A DNA stretch of 61,887 nt from positions 1 through 61,887 of the forward strand of contig CACWLD010000015.1 in assembly GCA_902761655.1 (NCBI GenBank), in the 5' to 3' direction. The first letter of the stretch is position 1. Every line of letters begins with the position of its first letter. Below the pieces are notes generated by a model. That model was given only the letters and a program-made list of their open reading frames with translations. It was not told the DNA's origin and did not search any database. Positions 24,955 to 35,123 of this stretch are shown in pieces. A program made the position numbers and the translations under genes. The stretch is from an uncultured Bacteroidia bacterium (GTDB lineage: Bacteria > Bacteroidota > Bacteroidia > Bacteroidales > UBA932).

Positions 24955-26130
24955 CTATTTCTTCCAGAGCTTGGGGAGGAATCCGTAATAGAGGAGATGT
25001 CTCCAGGTTGACCAGTCGTGGCCGGTTTCACCTATACAGAAGTATTCATATTTGATTCCGTGCTTGTCAAGGGCATCGGTGAAGCCTTTAACGCGTACAT
25101 TGAACGCGCCCTTCTCTTCTGCGCCGCCCTGTCCTACGAACAGATAATCTACCTTGTCATTGGCTTTGGGGTCGTTGAGGAATTCTCCAAGGGTCTGCTC
25201 AGGAGTGTTGTCACCTGCGCTGAGTACACCGAAGTTTGCGAACAGGTCAAGATTCTTCAGGCCTACGAATATTGTGTGACGACCACCCATAGAGAGACCG
25301 GAAATGGCACGGCCGTGAGGATTTGCGATGGTCTTGTAGTGACTGTCCACGAATGGGATGACCGCCTCGCGGTATTCACGCGCCATTATATCAAAAGTGA
25401 GGTCAGCGTGCTGGGGATGATTGCGGTGAACGACCTGGTTGTTCACAAGTGCAATAATCATTGGCTCTGCTTTTCCTTCTGCTAGAAGATTGTCCATAAT
25501 GAAGTTAACGCGTCCGTCGTACATCCAGTTAGACGGGAGCTCGCCGCTTCCGCCCATAAGATAGAGGACGGGATATGCCTTCTGAGGGTCATACTGAGGA
25601 GGGGTATATATGTAGATCTCACGCTGTCCCTGGGTAACGGGGCTGTAGTATATATGACGGGTGATGGCTCCGTGAGGTACATCCTTGGCGTCCCACCAGG
25701 ATGGTCCGTCGCCGTGGACGATGAGTTCACTGTAAGGAGGCATTGCCGTAAAGGCGGCATATGTATTATTGGGGTCTGCCATACTTACTCCGTCTACAAC
25801 CAGGTTGTACTGGTACATATCTACCGGGAGAGGGCCGATTGTAAGGGTCCATATGCCGTCTTCTCCTTTGGTGAAAGGAATGTTTCCACGGACTCCCAAT
25901 ACTGTGGTCATTGCGCCCGAGAGGGCTACGGACTCTGCTTTAGGGGCCCTGAGGCGGAAGATGACGGTATGGTCGTCATTTACCTGTGGCGAATTCAGGT
26001 TCGCGCTGAAGGGGATCAACCCCTCGGTGTCTTTCTGAGGGTTATAGCTGAGGTTTACGTTAGACTGCTGGGCAGATGCCGTCAGAGCAATAAGCAGCGA
26101 AATCGCTGCGATAATTGTCTTTTTGTTCAT
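24955..26130 (-). CDS. CE1/feruloyl-esterase-like alpha/beta hydrolase with N-terminal CBM48-like domain
   Basis: A 391-residue secreted esterase. Residues 1-20 are a signal peptide (MNKKTIIAAISLLIALTASA). A glycogen-binding-like beta-sandwich follows (about 50-140, VIFRLRAPKAESVALSG). The hydrolase domain has the nucleophile motif GLSMGG and a terminal GETGHDWSTWR holding the likely catalytic His. Relatives remove ferulic or acetyl groups from arabinoxylan. The ATG at 26130 begins the signal peptide, so the earlier in-frame start is rejected. It lies 26 nt after the FMN dehydrogenase gene. Confidence 0.82.
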   Translation of the reverse strand: MNKKTIIAAISLLIALTASAQQSNVNLSYNPQKDTEGLIPFSANLNSPQVNDDHTVIFRLRAPKAESVALSGAMTTVLGVRGNIPFTKGEDGIWTLTIGPLPVDMYQYNLVVDGVSMADPNNTYAAFTAMPPYSELIVHGDGPSWWDAKDVPHGAITRHIYYSPVTQGQREIYIYTPPQYDPQKAYPVLYLMGGSGELPSNWMYDGRVNFIMDNLLAEGKAEPMIIALVNNQVVHRNHPQHADLTFDIMAREYREAVIPFVDSHYKTIANPHGRAISGLSMGGRHTIFVGLKNLDLFANFGVLSAGDNTPEQTLGEFLNDPKANDKVDYLFVGQGGAEEKGAFNVRVKGFTDALDKHGIKYEYFCIGETGHDWSTWRHLLYYGFLPKLWKK

Positions 26131-26156
26131 AATGATATTATTTATTCTCTGCAATT

Positions 26157-27206
26157 TTATAAAATAGTTCTGTGAATAACCGTAGGGTCAAAGTCTTTCA
26201 AGGACTTGACTCCGGTGGCGGACATTACTCCTGCCAATTCCGCTGTCATTGCCTTCATCCTCCTTTCAACCTGTTCCACTCCCTGGCTGATGAGAGGCAT
26301 CAGGTGACGGCCCACGGATACGGCATCGGCGCCAAGCGCAAGGCATTTGTAAGCATCCATTCCGCTTACGATGCCGCAGTCCACAAAGATTTTCATCTTT
26401 CCCTTTACCACATCGGCGATCTGCTCAAGTGCCATAAGCGGGGGGATGGAGTATTTTACGCGGCCTCCGTGATGGGAGAGGACTATTCCAGCCACTCCGG
26501 CTTCCATACATCTGCGCGCATCGTGGACGCTCAATACTCCCTTGACAATGAAAGGCAGGCGGGTGGCCTTCACGAACGACTTCATTTCTTCCGTGCTCTT
26601 GGGCTTCATTGGAAGGCCGTAAACCACGTCGTATCCGCCTCTTCCGTTGAAAGGATGGTCTATGTCCATTCCAACTGCAAAGCAGCCGACGCTTTCTGCG
26701 TGACGGATCTTGCGGAAAACTTCATCGTTGTTCTCGTGGGGCTTTACTATTTTGACGGTCTTTGCTCCCGTTGCTACTATCTCCTCCAGTTCCTGGTCTT
26801 CTCCCATACCCATCCAGTGCACCGCGTTGCAGTTTGCGGCGGCCTGGGCATAGACTACCATTCCTTTCACGTTCCGGTTATTCTGGTGGGAAAGGGCCGC
26901 TGTCATTATTGGCGTATCGAAGGTCTGTCCAAAAAGCTCCAGCTTGGTGGAGGGGAGATCGGCATCCATATACCGTGTTTCCACCATCAAGGTATCAAAG
27001 TAGTACCTGGTAAAAGAATCTGCGCTTCCGGCTTCCCAGGCGTTGGCAATGGAGTCAGGCGGCGCGGGCTGGGCTGGTGCCGGACCCGGAACTGATGCCG
27101 GTGATTCATTGGTGCGGCCGGACAGTATTGTGGGCAGGGAAAGAGCTGCCAGTGATGCTGAGGATGCTTTTACGAAAGCCCTTCGGGAAAGTTTTATATC
27201 TTTCAT
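26157..27206 (-). CDS. FMN-dependent alpha-hydroxy-acid dehydrogenase-like, Tat-exported
   Basis: A 349-residue TIM-barrel flavoenzyme of the lactate dehydrogenase/glycolate oxidase family. The N-terminus has a twin-arginine signal (LSRRAFVKASSASLAALSLP) followed by a Pro/Ala-rich linker. FMN-binding segments include FIVKGVLS, SHHGGR and DCGIVSGMDAYKCLALGADAVSVGR. The usual SNHGGR motif is SHHGGR here. Tat export of a flavin enzyme fits folding with cofactor before export. Substrate unknown. It forms an operon with the downstream esterase, so it may act on a sugar-linked or aromatic product. Confidence 0.78.
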   Translation of the reverse strand: MKDIKLSRRAFVKASSASLAALSLPTILSGRTNESPASVPGPAPAQPAPPDSIANAWEAGSADSFTRYYFDTLMVETRYMDADLPSTKLELFGQTFDTPIMTAALSHQNNRNVKGMVVYAQAAANCNAVHWMGMGEDQELEEIVATGAKTVKIVKPHENNDEVFRKIRHAESVGCFAVGMDIDHPFNGRGGYDVVYGLPMKPKSTEEMKSFVKATRLPFIVKGVLSVHDARRCMEAGVAGIVLSHHGGRVKYSIPPLMALEQIADVVKGKMKIFVDCGIVSGMDAYKCLALGADAVSVGRHLMPLISQGVEQVERRMKAMTAELAGVMSATGVKSLKDFDPTVIHRTIL

Positions 27207-27316
27207 TGCAGTGTTACTAAATATGTGCTCCCATAAAGATAGTAACTAAAAACAGAATATTTTTAAATCCAACTGTTTTTTAGTACTTTTAAAGAACGTT
27301 GTAGAAAAGAAAGATT

Positions 27317-30300
27317 ATGATTAAAAGAATAACAGCCGTATTGGCATCATTGCTTTTGAGTTTGCAGGCATTTGCCCTGACCCCTGATCCCAATTTCTTC
27401 ATCTATTTATGCTTTGGCCAGTCAAATATGGAAGCCGGAGCCCGTCCTGCGGAGCAGGACCTAGGGTTCAACGACCCCAGGTTCAGTTTTATGGCTGCGG
27501 TGGATATGCCGTCCCTGGATCGTACAAAAGGGAACTGGTACACGGCAATCCCTCCAATCTGCCGTGAAGGCAACAATATGGGTCCGGTAGATTTCTTTGG
27601 CAGGAAAATGATCGAGAAGCTCCCGGCACAGTACAGGGTGGGCGTAATAAACGTGTCCGTTGCCGGTGCTAAACTGGAACTTTGGGACAAGGATGCCTGT
27701 GCCGATTATCTGGCAATGGAGGCCGCAGACCCAAGCCGGAGCTGGTTGATAGATATGGCCAAGGCCTACGGTATGAATCCGTATCAAAGGATAGTCGAGG
27801 TGGCAAAGATTGCGCAGAAATCCGGCGTAATCAAAGGAATGCTGGTCCATCAGGGTGAATCCAACCCCGATGACGACCTTTGGTGCGGCCGCCTCAAGAA
27901 GATACACGACGACCTCTGCCACGACCTTGGCCTGAATCCCGATGAGATTCCAATCCTTGCCGGAGAGCTGAAGCAGGCGGAAGAGGGAGGCGTATGCGCT
28001 GCATTCAATGACGTGGTGCTGTCCCACCTCCCGGAAACTATGCACAACGGCTATGTCATATCATCCCTCGGCTGCCAGAGCCAGGGGGACCAATTCCATT
28101 TCAATACGGAAGGTATGCGCCTGATGGGTTACAGGATGGCCGACAAGATGCTTGAACTTCAAGGATTTGCCAAGCCTGAGACCCGAACCATCACCTTGAA
28201 GCCCAAGAAGTTGGGCATTGAGGTGAGCCCCACCCTTTCAGGAGTATTCTTCGAAGACTTGAACCAATCCCTGGACGGCGGAATAAGCGCCCAGCTCATC
28301 CAGAATTATTGCCCTATGAGTTTTCTTACTCCGACACCACCTTCTTCTCCTGGACAGTAATCAGGAAGGATGGCGCCGTAGGTTCCGCGCGGATAGTGGA
28401 GGACAAGCCCCTTGTCCCCAACCTAAAGCGCTACTATGACTGGAATCCTGACGATGAGTACGACGATGAGGCGCTCTACAGACAGTTCTCCGTGCGCTTC
28501 GATATCGAGAACCCTGGCGAAGGCTTTGGAATAGCGGCCAACGGCTACGGCATTGGCGAGTACGGCAAGGAGCCCGAAACCTACTACGCCGTCAACACAC
28601 AGGTGCCCTCCATCCCTGCCGTGAAGGATGTCAGCTATGACCTCTCCCTTTATCTGCAGGGAGACAACTATATGGGCGATATCTCTGTTTATCTGGAGGA
28701 TGCCCAGGGCAACCGCAACTCCAACGTGCTCACTGTCAAGGGTCTGGCGAACGGCTGGACCAGGTTCGTGGCCCAGCTCAAGGCGGAGCGCAGCGTTGAC
28801 AGCCGCCTGGCCATAGTCGCTGACGCTCCCGGCACATTCTGGCTTGACTTCGTGACCCTTCTGCCGGAGGCGTCACAACTCTGGATGGATGGCAAGTATG
28901 GCCCGTTCCGCAAGGACCTTGTTCAGGCAATGGCGGACCTTCATCCAAAGTTTATGCGTTTCCCGGGAGGCTGTACCGCAGAGGGAGACATCTATTGCAG
29001 CCAGGTGTTCTGGAAGAACTCCGTGGGCCCGCGCGAGGAGCGCATCCAGTTCCGCAACCATTGGGGCTACCTTGCTTCCCAATACGTAGGCTTCTACGAG
29101 TATATGCTGTTGGCCGAATCCCTTGGCGCGGAAGCCCTGCCCATCTTCAACAACGGCATAACACGCCAGTACGGGCGCGCCAACTTCGTGGCTCCTCTGG
29201 ATACCCAGGAAGACCGCGACCGTTTCTACAGCATATACGCCCAGGATCCAATTGACTTCATAGAGTTCTGCAACGGGGGAGCCGATACGGAATGGGGAGC
29301 CCTGCGCGCAAAGATGGGCCATCCGGAACCGTTCAACCTCAAATACATAGGCATTGGAAACGAGAACGGAGGAGACCCCTTCTGGGAGCGCTTCGACATT
29401 ATCTACAACGCTGTAAAGAAAGCGCATCCGGAGATAACTATCATATCTACGGCGGGACCCGGCGAGGCCGGAAGGATGTTCGATGCCAATATGGCCCAGA
29501 TCGATGCCAAGTACCCGGATACCATCGTGGACGAGCATTACTACAAGGATGACGATTGGTTCTATAACAACACGGACAGGTACAACCCCGGAAAGGTACG
29601 TGGCTCGGAGGGACATACATACGACAGGAAGAAGCCTACCCGCGTGTTCATTGGCGAATTTGCTAACGCCAACGCCCAGAACGCATTCTCTTCAGCCCTG
29701 GCCGAGGCGGCATACTGGACCGGCCTCGAGCGCAATTCCGATATGGTTGTAATGGCCGCCTATGCCCCTCTCTTCTGCAAGAAGGGCTTCAACAAGTGGG
29801 ACTCCAACCTCATCTGGTTCGATAACCGCGGTATGTGGAGAACCTGCAATTACTACTATCAGAAACTGTTCAGCCAGGGAGGAAACCGCACCTTTGATAT
29901 GTCAGCCGTAATGAATGGAAAGAAAGTAGACGCTACGGTCTATACCTCTCCTACAATTGACACGGCAACGGGAACAATCTACATTAAGATTGTCAACTCA
30001 GAGTGCGTCAACAAGACCTTCACTGTAAACACCGGCTCTAATACACCATATGCTGCATCGCTGGAATTCATATCTTCCTACGACACTTCAGTGAAAAACC
30101 AGGGAGACCAGAACTACTACTCCAACAATCCGGAGTATGCCGCCCCGGTTATGGCGGCACCCGCGCCAGGGGAGCGCCCGGCTATGCGCAATATGGCTTT
30201 CAGGTTCGGCCGTCAGGTAAGATATACTGAAGCCGTGGTGCCTCACACAAAGGACTTGGGTTCGGTCAGGAAGTCATTCCAGGTGTTGATACCGGAGAAC

Positions 30301-30339
30301 TCCATCTGCGTCCTTAAACTGACGCCGGCAAATCAATAG
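27317..30339 (+). pseudogene. SGNH-type acetylesterase fused to GH51 alpha-L-arabinofuranosidase, broken by one frameshift
   Basis: Two overlapping frames (27317-28360 and from about 28309 to 30339) read as one protein of about 1007 residues if a single missing base near 28308-28312 is restored. Frame one: signal peptide, then an esterase of the sialate/xylan O-acetylesterase type (CFGQSNMEAG nucleophile block, VHQGESN), then the start of a GH51 domain (KKLGIEVSPTLSGVFFEDLNQSLDGGISAQLIQN). Frame two continues as YEFSYSDTTFFSW and carries the GH51 acid/base GIGNENGG and nucleophile IGEFANAN. I see no slippery heptamer, so this is a mutation or a sequence error, not programmed shifting. The intact enzyme would deacetylate and de-arabinosylate plant xylan or arabinan. 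Confidence 0.8.
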
Positions 30340-32744
30340 CCATAGCGTTTGCGGTAGCTTTGCAGGATCTTGTCTTTAAGGAGGGGTGGATAATTGGGAT
30401 GGGCCTCAAGGAAAGCATCCACTATGGCATCAGCCTCAGGGGACGAGTGTCCGTGGAGGGTTGCAGCCACCCATCTCTTTGGGAAGAAGATGTCGCCGGT
30501 GCGCTGGACATCCTCCAAGGCCTCCAGGGCCGGACGGATGTAGTCCAGCGCCTGGGCTTGGCGCAGAGGGTGGTTGAGGTACTCCAGCGCATCCTCCGCC
30601 CAGGGTTCGACCCTTCGGTTTTCAGGTTTAAGCAATGCGTTGAAGACGCTGTCGCGTACAGATTTATCCGGGGAGACGGCCGGCCTGATGAAGTCGAATT
30701 CCCGGATACGGTCTGCGCCGCTTATCCTGGCGCGCTGTTCGCGCAGGATGCTTTCGCTGCGCTCCGGAAGCCTGACGGCAAGCTGGAGCGCCAGCGAAGT
30801 ATAATCCGTCTCGCTGAGTTTTACACCCAGCCAGGGCTTCTGCTCTTTCCAGATTTTGTAAAGCTCTTCTGCCAGGTCAGGACTCCTGAAAAATCCGGTC
30901 AATGATTTGAATGCGCTTGTCTGTTCCTGGCCTAGTGAAGTGTTACGGGCAAGATTCGCAAGCAGGCCTTCGAGCTTTGGCAACAGGGATGTCTCTCCTT
31001 GATAAGCCATAGAGTTCAGATAGCCCAGAGCCGTGGAAACCAGCAGGGGCTCTTTTTCCGTGGCGGCAAAACCGGCAAGGAAATTTGCAAGGCGAAGGGC
31101 CGGGATGCGGCCGTGAAGGTGGTTCTCGTACAGGTTGGCCAATATTGAGATCCGTTCTATGGGCCGTTCAAAATCATTGATGTGCTCCATAGCATAGTCC
31201 AGCGACAGAGGATCGTGGGCAAAGAAACCATATCCCTTTCCAGATACATTAAGCAGCCGGACATCACCTATACGAGTAACATCTATGTCCTGGGGCCATT
31301 CCAGGCCACGTTCCCAAGGGTCGTGCTGCTGGAGGTTCCCATCACTGTCCACGCTATATTCAGGCATTCCCTTTTCTGTAACCCAACTATGGCTCCAGGC
31401 GGCCAGGTCTTCCGGCGTATGGCGGTCCAGGATCTCTATCAGGTCATTCCAGTCCGCATTGGAATACAGGAACTTGGATAGATACTCCCGGAGTCCTTGG
31501 CGGAAGGCGTCCGGCCCCATCCTTTCAGCCAACATTCCCATTACGATAGGAGCCTTGTCATAGACAATGTTCCCGTATATGAGACCTGCGTCCGAAAGGT
31601 TTCCCAGCGGCCGCTTTATGGCGTTGGTGCCTTCCGTACGGTCCTCCTCGTATGCAGGGATATTGAATTTCTTGAAGTCAGACAGGGGAGTGTCCACGTC
31701 CGGGAAGCGCGGTCCGGTAATCTGAGCGGCGAACCAGTTTGCAAAGACTTCCTTGGTCCAGACGTCATCGAACCACTGCATTGTAACGGCATCGCCAAAC
31801 CACATATGGGCGGTCTCGTGGGCTATCAGGTCAGAGCGGGATAGCAACTGGTCCACTGACGGGTCCGGGTTCAGGAAAATCCGCCGGTCCGTGAACTGCA
31901 CGGCACCGGGATGCTCCATTCCTCCGAACTGGTAGCCGGGAATGGCTATAAAGTCATATTTCTCAAACGGGAATGGAATGGCGGTATAATCCTCCATCCA
32001 CCTTATGGCAGAAGCAACCTGGCTGAATACCTCCGGGATTTGCGCTACCTTGGCAGGATCTGTTTCTCGGTAATAGATATGAAGGGGGATTCCGTCCACC
32101 GTATCTTCCGCAACGGACCATTCTCCCGCCACAAAGGAGAAAAGGTAAGTGCTTATGGGCTTGGTGTCATTGAAAGCCAATGTCTTACGGTCTCCGGAGA
32201 CGGACTCAAAAAGCAGGCCTCCGTCACTGACCGCCACCCATTTTTCTGGTATGTCCAGTTTTAGGGAGAAGACTGCCTTGAGGTCCGGCTGGTCAAAACA
32301 GGGGAATACTGTCCTGGCTAAGGCCGGTACTAACAGGGTGTACATATAGTCGTCATTGCGGTTGAGGGCCTGGTTGCCGGAGATGAAACCAGTCTCGATG
32401 GTATTCTCACCCTTTGGCAGAGTGCCCAGCCGCAGGTGTTCTGACTCCCAGTTTGCCGGGGTGTCTTTCCCGTTGATTTTCAGGCTCTTGATATTGTCCA
32501 CCCCTTCGCGGAAGTCCAGAAGGACTTCCCGCCGGCTGTCAAGGGAGAAGGTCAGGACCTCAGTTCCCAGGACCGGCTCCTCCTTATCCTCCGGGAGGTG
32601 GAAAGTAAGTTCATACCGGACATTGCTTATATGCGTTGCCCTTTCTTGGGCAAGTTCACGGCTTACGCCGCTTTCTATGGGTGCATTATGGCACCCGTAA
32701 AGCAGTGCGGCCGCCATTATGGCAAGTAGTGGAAGTGATTTCAT
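30333..32744 (-). CDS. M1-family aminopeptidase lipoprotein
   Basis: A zinc metallopeptidase of about 803 residues anchored as a lipoprotein (lipobox LLYGC, Cys near residue 18). The substrate motif GGMEHPG replaces the canonical GAMEN. The zinc site HETAHMWFGD...WTKEVFANW is intact. A helical C-terminal domain follows. The ATG at 32744 is chosen because the upstream GTG lies in the promoter box TATCTTTG. It would release N-terminal residues from peptides in the periplasm or at the surface. It converges on the GH51 gene with a 7-nt overlap. Confidence 0.9.
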   Translation of the reverse strand: MKSLPLLAIMAAALLYGCHNAPIESGVSRELAQERATHISNVRYELTFHLPEDKEEPVLGTEVLTFSLDSRREVLLDFREGVDNIKSLKINGKDTPANWESEHLRLGTLPKGENTIETGFISGNQALNRNDDYMYTLLVPALARTVFPCFDQPDLKAVFSLKLDIPEKWVAVSDGGLLFESVSGDRKTLAFNDTKPISTYLFSFVAGEWSVAEDTVDGIPLHIYYRETDPAKVAQIPEVFSQVASAIRWMEDYTAIPFPFEKYDFIAIPGYQFGGMEHPGAVQFTDRRIFLNPDPSVDQLLSRSDLIAHETAHMWFGDAVTMQWFDDVWTKEVFANWFAAQITGPRFPDVDTPLSDFKKFNIPAYEEDRTEGTNAIKRPLGNLSDAGLIYGNIVYDKAPIVMGMLAERMGPDAFRQGLREYLSKFLYSNADWNDLIEILDRHTPEDLAAWSHSWVTEKGMPEYSVDSDGNLQQHDPWERGLEWPQDIDVTRIGDVRLLNVSGKGYGFFAHDPLSLDYAMEHINDFERPIERISILANLYENHLHGRIPALRLANFLAGFAATEKEPLLVSTALGYLNSMAYQGETSLLPKLEGLLANLARNTSLGQEQTSAFKSLTGFFRSPDLAEELYKIWKEQKPWLGVKLSETDYTSLALQLAVRLPERSESILREQRARISGADRIREFDFIRPAVSPDKSVRDSVFNALLKPENRRVEPWAEDALEYLNHPLRQAQALDYIRPALEALEDVQRTGDIFFPKRWVAATLHGHSSPEADAIVDAFLEAHPNYPPLLKDKILQSYRKRYGY

Positions 32745-32755
32745 ATTTAATTGCA

Positions 32756-32763
32756 CAAAGATA
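32756..32763 (-). promoter_or_regulatory. Promoter -7 box for the M1 peptidase
   Basis: On the complement TATCTTTG, a perfect TAnnTTTG, 11 nt before the ATG. Confidence 0.55.
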
Positions 32764-32778
32764 ATGTAAGAAATTGCT

Positions 32779-32786
32779 TATTTTTG
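32779..32786 (+). promoter_or_regulatory. Promoter -7 box for the carboxylesterase
   Basis: TATTTTTG, a perfect TAnnTTTG. The first in-frame ATG at 32774 overlaps it, so the start at 32810 is used. Confidence 0.55.
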
Positions 32787-32809
32787 AATACGATAATAAA
32801 ATCATCAAA

Positions 32810-34300
32810 ATGAAAAACTTTGTCTGGATATCCGTATTGATTGCCTTTTCGCTGGCATTTGCATCGTGCAAGAAAGAATCAGAGAAACTCAGCCCAATCC
32901 TTACCATTGAGGGAGGGCAGGTACAGGGCGTTGCGGCAGAGCTGCCGGACGTCTTTGTGTTCAGGGGAATCCCTTACGCAGCGCCTCCCATTGGGGATTT
33001 GCGCTGGAAAGAGCCGCAGCCTGTAAAGCCTTGGGAGGGTGTTTTCAAGGCCGATGAGTTCGGCCATCCAAGCTATCAGGCAGTGCATTATCCGGGCAAT
33101 TATTTTACGGAGTGGGGATACGGAGAAGAGAAACAGTGCAGCGAAGACTGCCTGTACCTGAACGTATGGACCAAGTATCCCGGCCAGGTGGACCGCAAGG
33201 CCCCTGTGGCAGTGTGGATACACGGAGGCGGCTACCGCGAAGGATGGGGCTCGGAGCCTGAGTTCGACGCCCAGGAGTGGGCCGCGCGGGACGTGGTACT
33301 GGTTTCCATCAACTATCGTCTGGGCATCTTCGGGTTTATGGCGCATCCTGAACTTTCTGCCGAAAGCCCTTACGGAGTATCAGGCAATTATGGTATACTG
33401 GACCAGATAGAGTCCCTGAAGTGGGTCAAGAAAAATATCGCCCAGTTTGGCGGAGATCCCAATAACGTGATGATATTCGGGCAGAGCGCGGGCGGCGGCA
33501 GCGTCAGGGCGCTGTGCGCCTCTCCGCTGGCAAAGCCCTACTTCCATAAGGCAGTGATAATGAGCGCAAACGGCCTCAATGTAGATAAGAATCAGCAGTT
33601 CCGCCTGGCCGCGGGTCCAGTGGTTCCGCCTTCTATGATAAAGATGATGTTCGGCGGCCAGACCCTTGCCGAGGCGGAGGCCGAAGCCAAGGCCGTTATG
33701 GACTGGGCCGGCCTTACCACCGCCCAGGAAATGCGCGCTGCCGCCACTGAAACCATCCACGCGGCAACCACCCTCTACACCCAGGCCACCGGGAACCCCG
33801 GCATAACCATCACGCCAATCATCGACGGCCACGTTTCCCTTGAGGTCTTTGACGATGCCGCAGCAGACGGCACCCTTGCTGATGTCCCCTATATGATAGG
33901 CTACACTATGAACGATATGGCCGATATGTCTGCAGGAATCGCAGCGTTCTGCAAGGATCGCCAGGAGAAAGGAAGCAAGGCGTGGGCGTATGAATTCGCC
34001 CGCCCGCTTCCTGACGACGGCTCCCACCCGGAGGACAGGCTCCAGGGCGCCTTCCACTCATCGGACCTCTGGTTCGTGTTCAAGTCCCTCCAGCACTGCT
34101 GGCGTCCCTGGACGCAAGGGGACTGGGACCTCTCCGAGAAGATGATCACCGCCTGGACCAACTTTGCCAAGTACAGCGATCCCAACGGTCCCGACGGCGG
34201 CGAATGGACCCCCTGCACCAAGGAGAACGACAACTTTATGCTCTTCAAGCTGGATGCCTCCGACGCCGAAGCCTCCCAAATGGGCCGCCCTATCAAATAA
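32810..34300 (+). CDS. Type-B carboxylesterase, lipoprotein
   Basis: An alpha/beta hydrolase of 496 residues with a lipoprotein leader (MKNFVWISVLIAFSLAFASC). Family blocks are FRGIPYAAPP, SEDCLYLNVW, oxyanion loop WIHGGGY, and nucleophile GQSAGGGS. The C-terminal His is likely in GAFHSSDLWFVF. The acid residue position reads GYTMNDMADM, where the family usually has an acidic DE/E-G turn, so the acid is uncertain. Substrate unknown; an exported ester hydrolase near arabinoxylan genes could act on esterified sugars. The stop directly abuts the permease remnant. Confidence 0.85.
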   Translation: MKNFVWISVLIAFSLAFASCKKESEKLSPILTIEGGQVQGVAAELPDVFVFRGIPYAAPPIGDLRWKEPQPVKPWEGVFKADEFGHPSYQAVHYPGNYFTEWGYGEEKQCSEDCLYLNVWTKYPGQVDRKAPVAVWIHGGGYREGWGSEPEFDAQEWAARDVVLVSINYRLGIFGFMAHPELSAESPYGVSGNYGILDQIESLKWVKKNIAQFGGDPNNVMIFGQSAGGGSVRALCASPLAKPYFHKAVIMSANGLNVDKNQQFRLAAGPVVPPSMIKMMFGGQTLAEAEAEAKAVMDWAGLTTAQEMRAAATETIHAATTLYTQATGNPGITITPIIDGHVSLEVFDDAAADGTLADVPYMIGYTMNDMADMSAGIAAFCKDRQEKGSKAWAYEFARPLPDDGSHPEDRLQGAFHSSDLWFVFKSLQHCWRPWTQGDWDLSEKMITAWTNFAKYSDPNGPDGGEWTPCTKENDNFMLFKLDASDAEASQMGRPIK

Positions 34301-34422
34301 CTACTCCTTCTTCAGTTCAACCGCAGGATTGGTGCCGGGTACGCCAGGCTCACGGCCAGCCCCACTGCCTCGATGGCGGTGTATAACTTATTGCGGGAGA
34401 GGAATTTCAGGTAACTTTTCAT
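34301..34422 (-). pseudogene. Internally deleted ABC permease remnant (MacB/FtsX type)
   Basis: The 122-bp stretch begins with an ATG that overlaps the ATPase stop and encodes MKSYLKFLSRNKLYTAIEAV, nearly the N-terminus of the neighbouring full-length permease (MKSFWNFLKKNKLYGAINF). After about 27 codons the reading shifts, and in the next frame it ends NPAVELKKE-stop, nearly the permease's C-terminal NPAEALKKE. More than 2 kb of a second permease seem to have been lost, joining start to end. Known: MacB-type operons often carry tandem permeases. Confidence 0.85.
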
Positions 34423-35102
34423 TATAGTTCGTTCTTTACGTCGGAGACAATCTGGCCGTCAAAGAGGTCGATTGTGCGCTGTGCGCAGGCGGCGTCCTTC
34501 TGGGAGTGGGTCACCATTACGATGGTGGTGCCTTCGGCGTTGAGCTCCTTCAGGAGGTCCATCACTTCCTTACCGTTCTTGGAGTCCAGGTTTCCGGTGG
34601 GCTCGTCCGCGAGGATCAGCTTGGGGCCGGCAACCACGGCGCGGGCGATGGCCACGCGTTGCTGCTGTCCGCCGGACAGCTGCTGCGGGAAGTGCCCCGC
34701 GCGATGGCTGATGTTCATACGCTTCATTATGTCCGTGACCTTCTGCTTGCGCTCGGCAGCGCTGATGTTGAGGTATCGGAGAGGAAGCTCAATGTTTTCA
34801 TAGACATTGAGCTCATCAATGAGGTTGAAGCTCTGGAACACGAAGCCTATGTTGCCCTTGCGGAACTTTGTACGCTCCTTTTCCTTGAGGCCGCCCACTT
34901 CGGTGCCCAGGAGCTCGTATGAACCGCTGGTGGGATTGTCCAGCAGGCCGAGGATGTTGAGCAGCGTGGACTTTCCGCAGCCCGAAGGACCCATTATGGC
35001 CACGAACTCGCCGTCCTTGATTTCAAACGATACGCCGTTGAGGGCCGTGGTCTCGATTTCTTCCGTGCGGAAGATCTTGCTGAGGTTAGTAACTTTGATC
35101 AT
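34422..35102 (-). CDS. ABC transporter ATP-binding protein, MacB/LolD type
   Basis: A 226-residue ATPase with Walker A GPSGCGKST, Q-loop, signature LSGGQQQRVAIARA, Walker B LILADEPTGNLD and H-loop VTHS. The family energises MacB-like or LolCDE-like permeases that do not move substrate through the membrane but push it across the periplasm. It lies 21 nt after the permease gene and ends one base into the start of the permease remnant. With the adaptor and TolC-like gene it completes a tripartite exporter. Confidence 0.93.
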   Translation of the reverse strand: MIKVTNLSKIFRTEEIETTALNGVSFEIKDGEFVAIMGPSGCGKSTLLNILGLLDNPTSGSYELLGTEVGGLKEKERTKFRKGNIGFVFQSFNLIDELNVYENIELPLRYLNISAAERKQKVTDIMKRMNISHRAGHFPQQLSGGQQQRVAIARAVVAGPKLILADEPTGNLDSKNGKEVMDLLKELNAEGTTIVMVTHSQKDAACAQRTIDLFDGQIVSDVKNEL

Positions 35103-35123
35103 AATATGTTGATGTTTAATTAT

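Noticed and set aside
28290-28330. Programmed ribosomal frameshift in the esterase-GH51 gene
   Set aside because: No X-XXY-YYZ slippery heptamer or stimulatory hairpin is visible; a plain one-base loss explains it.
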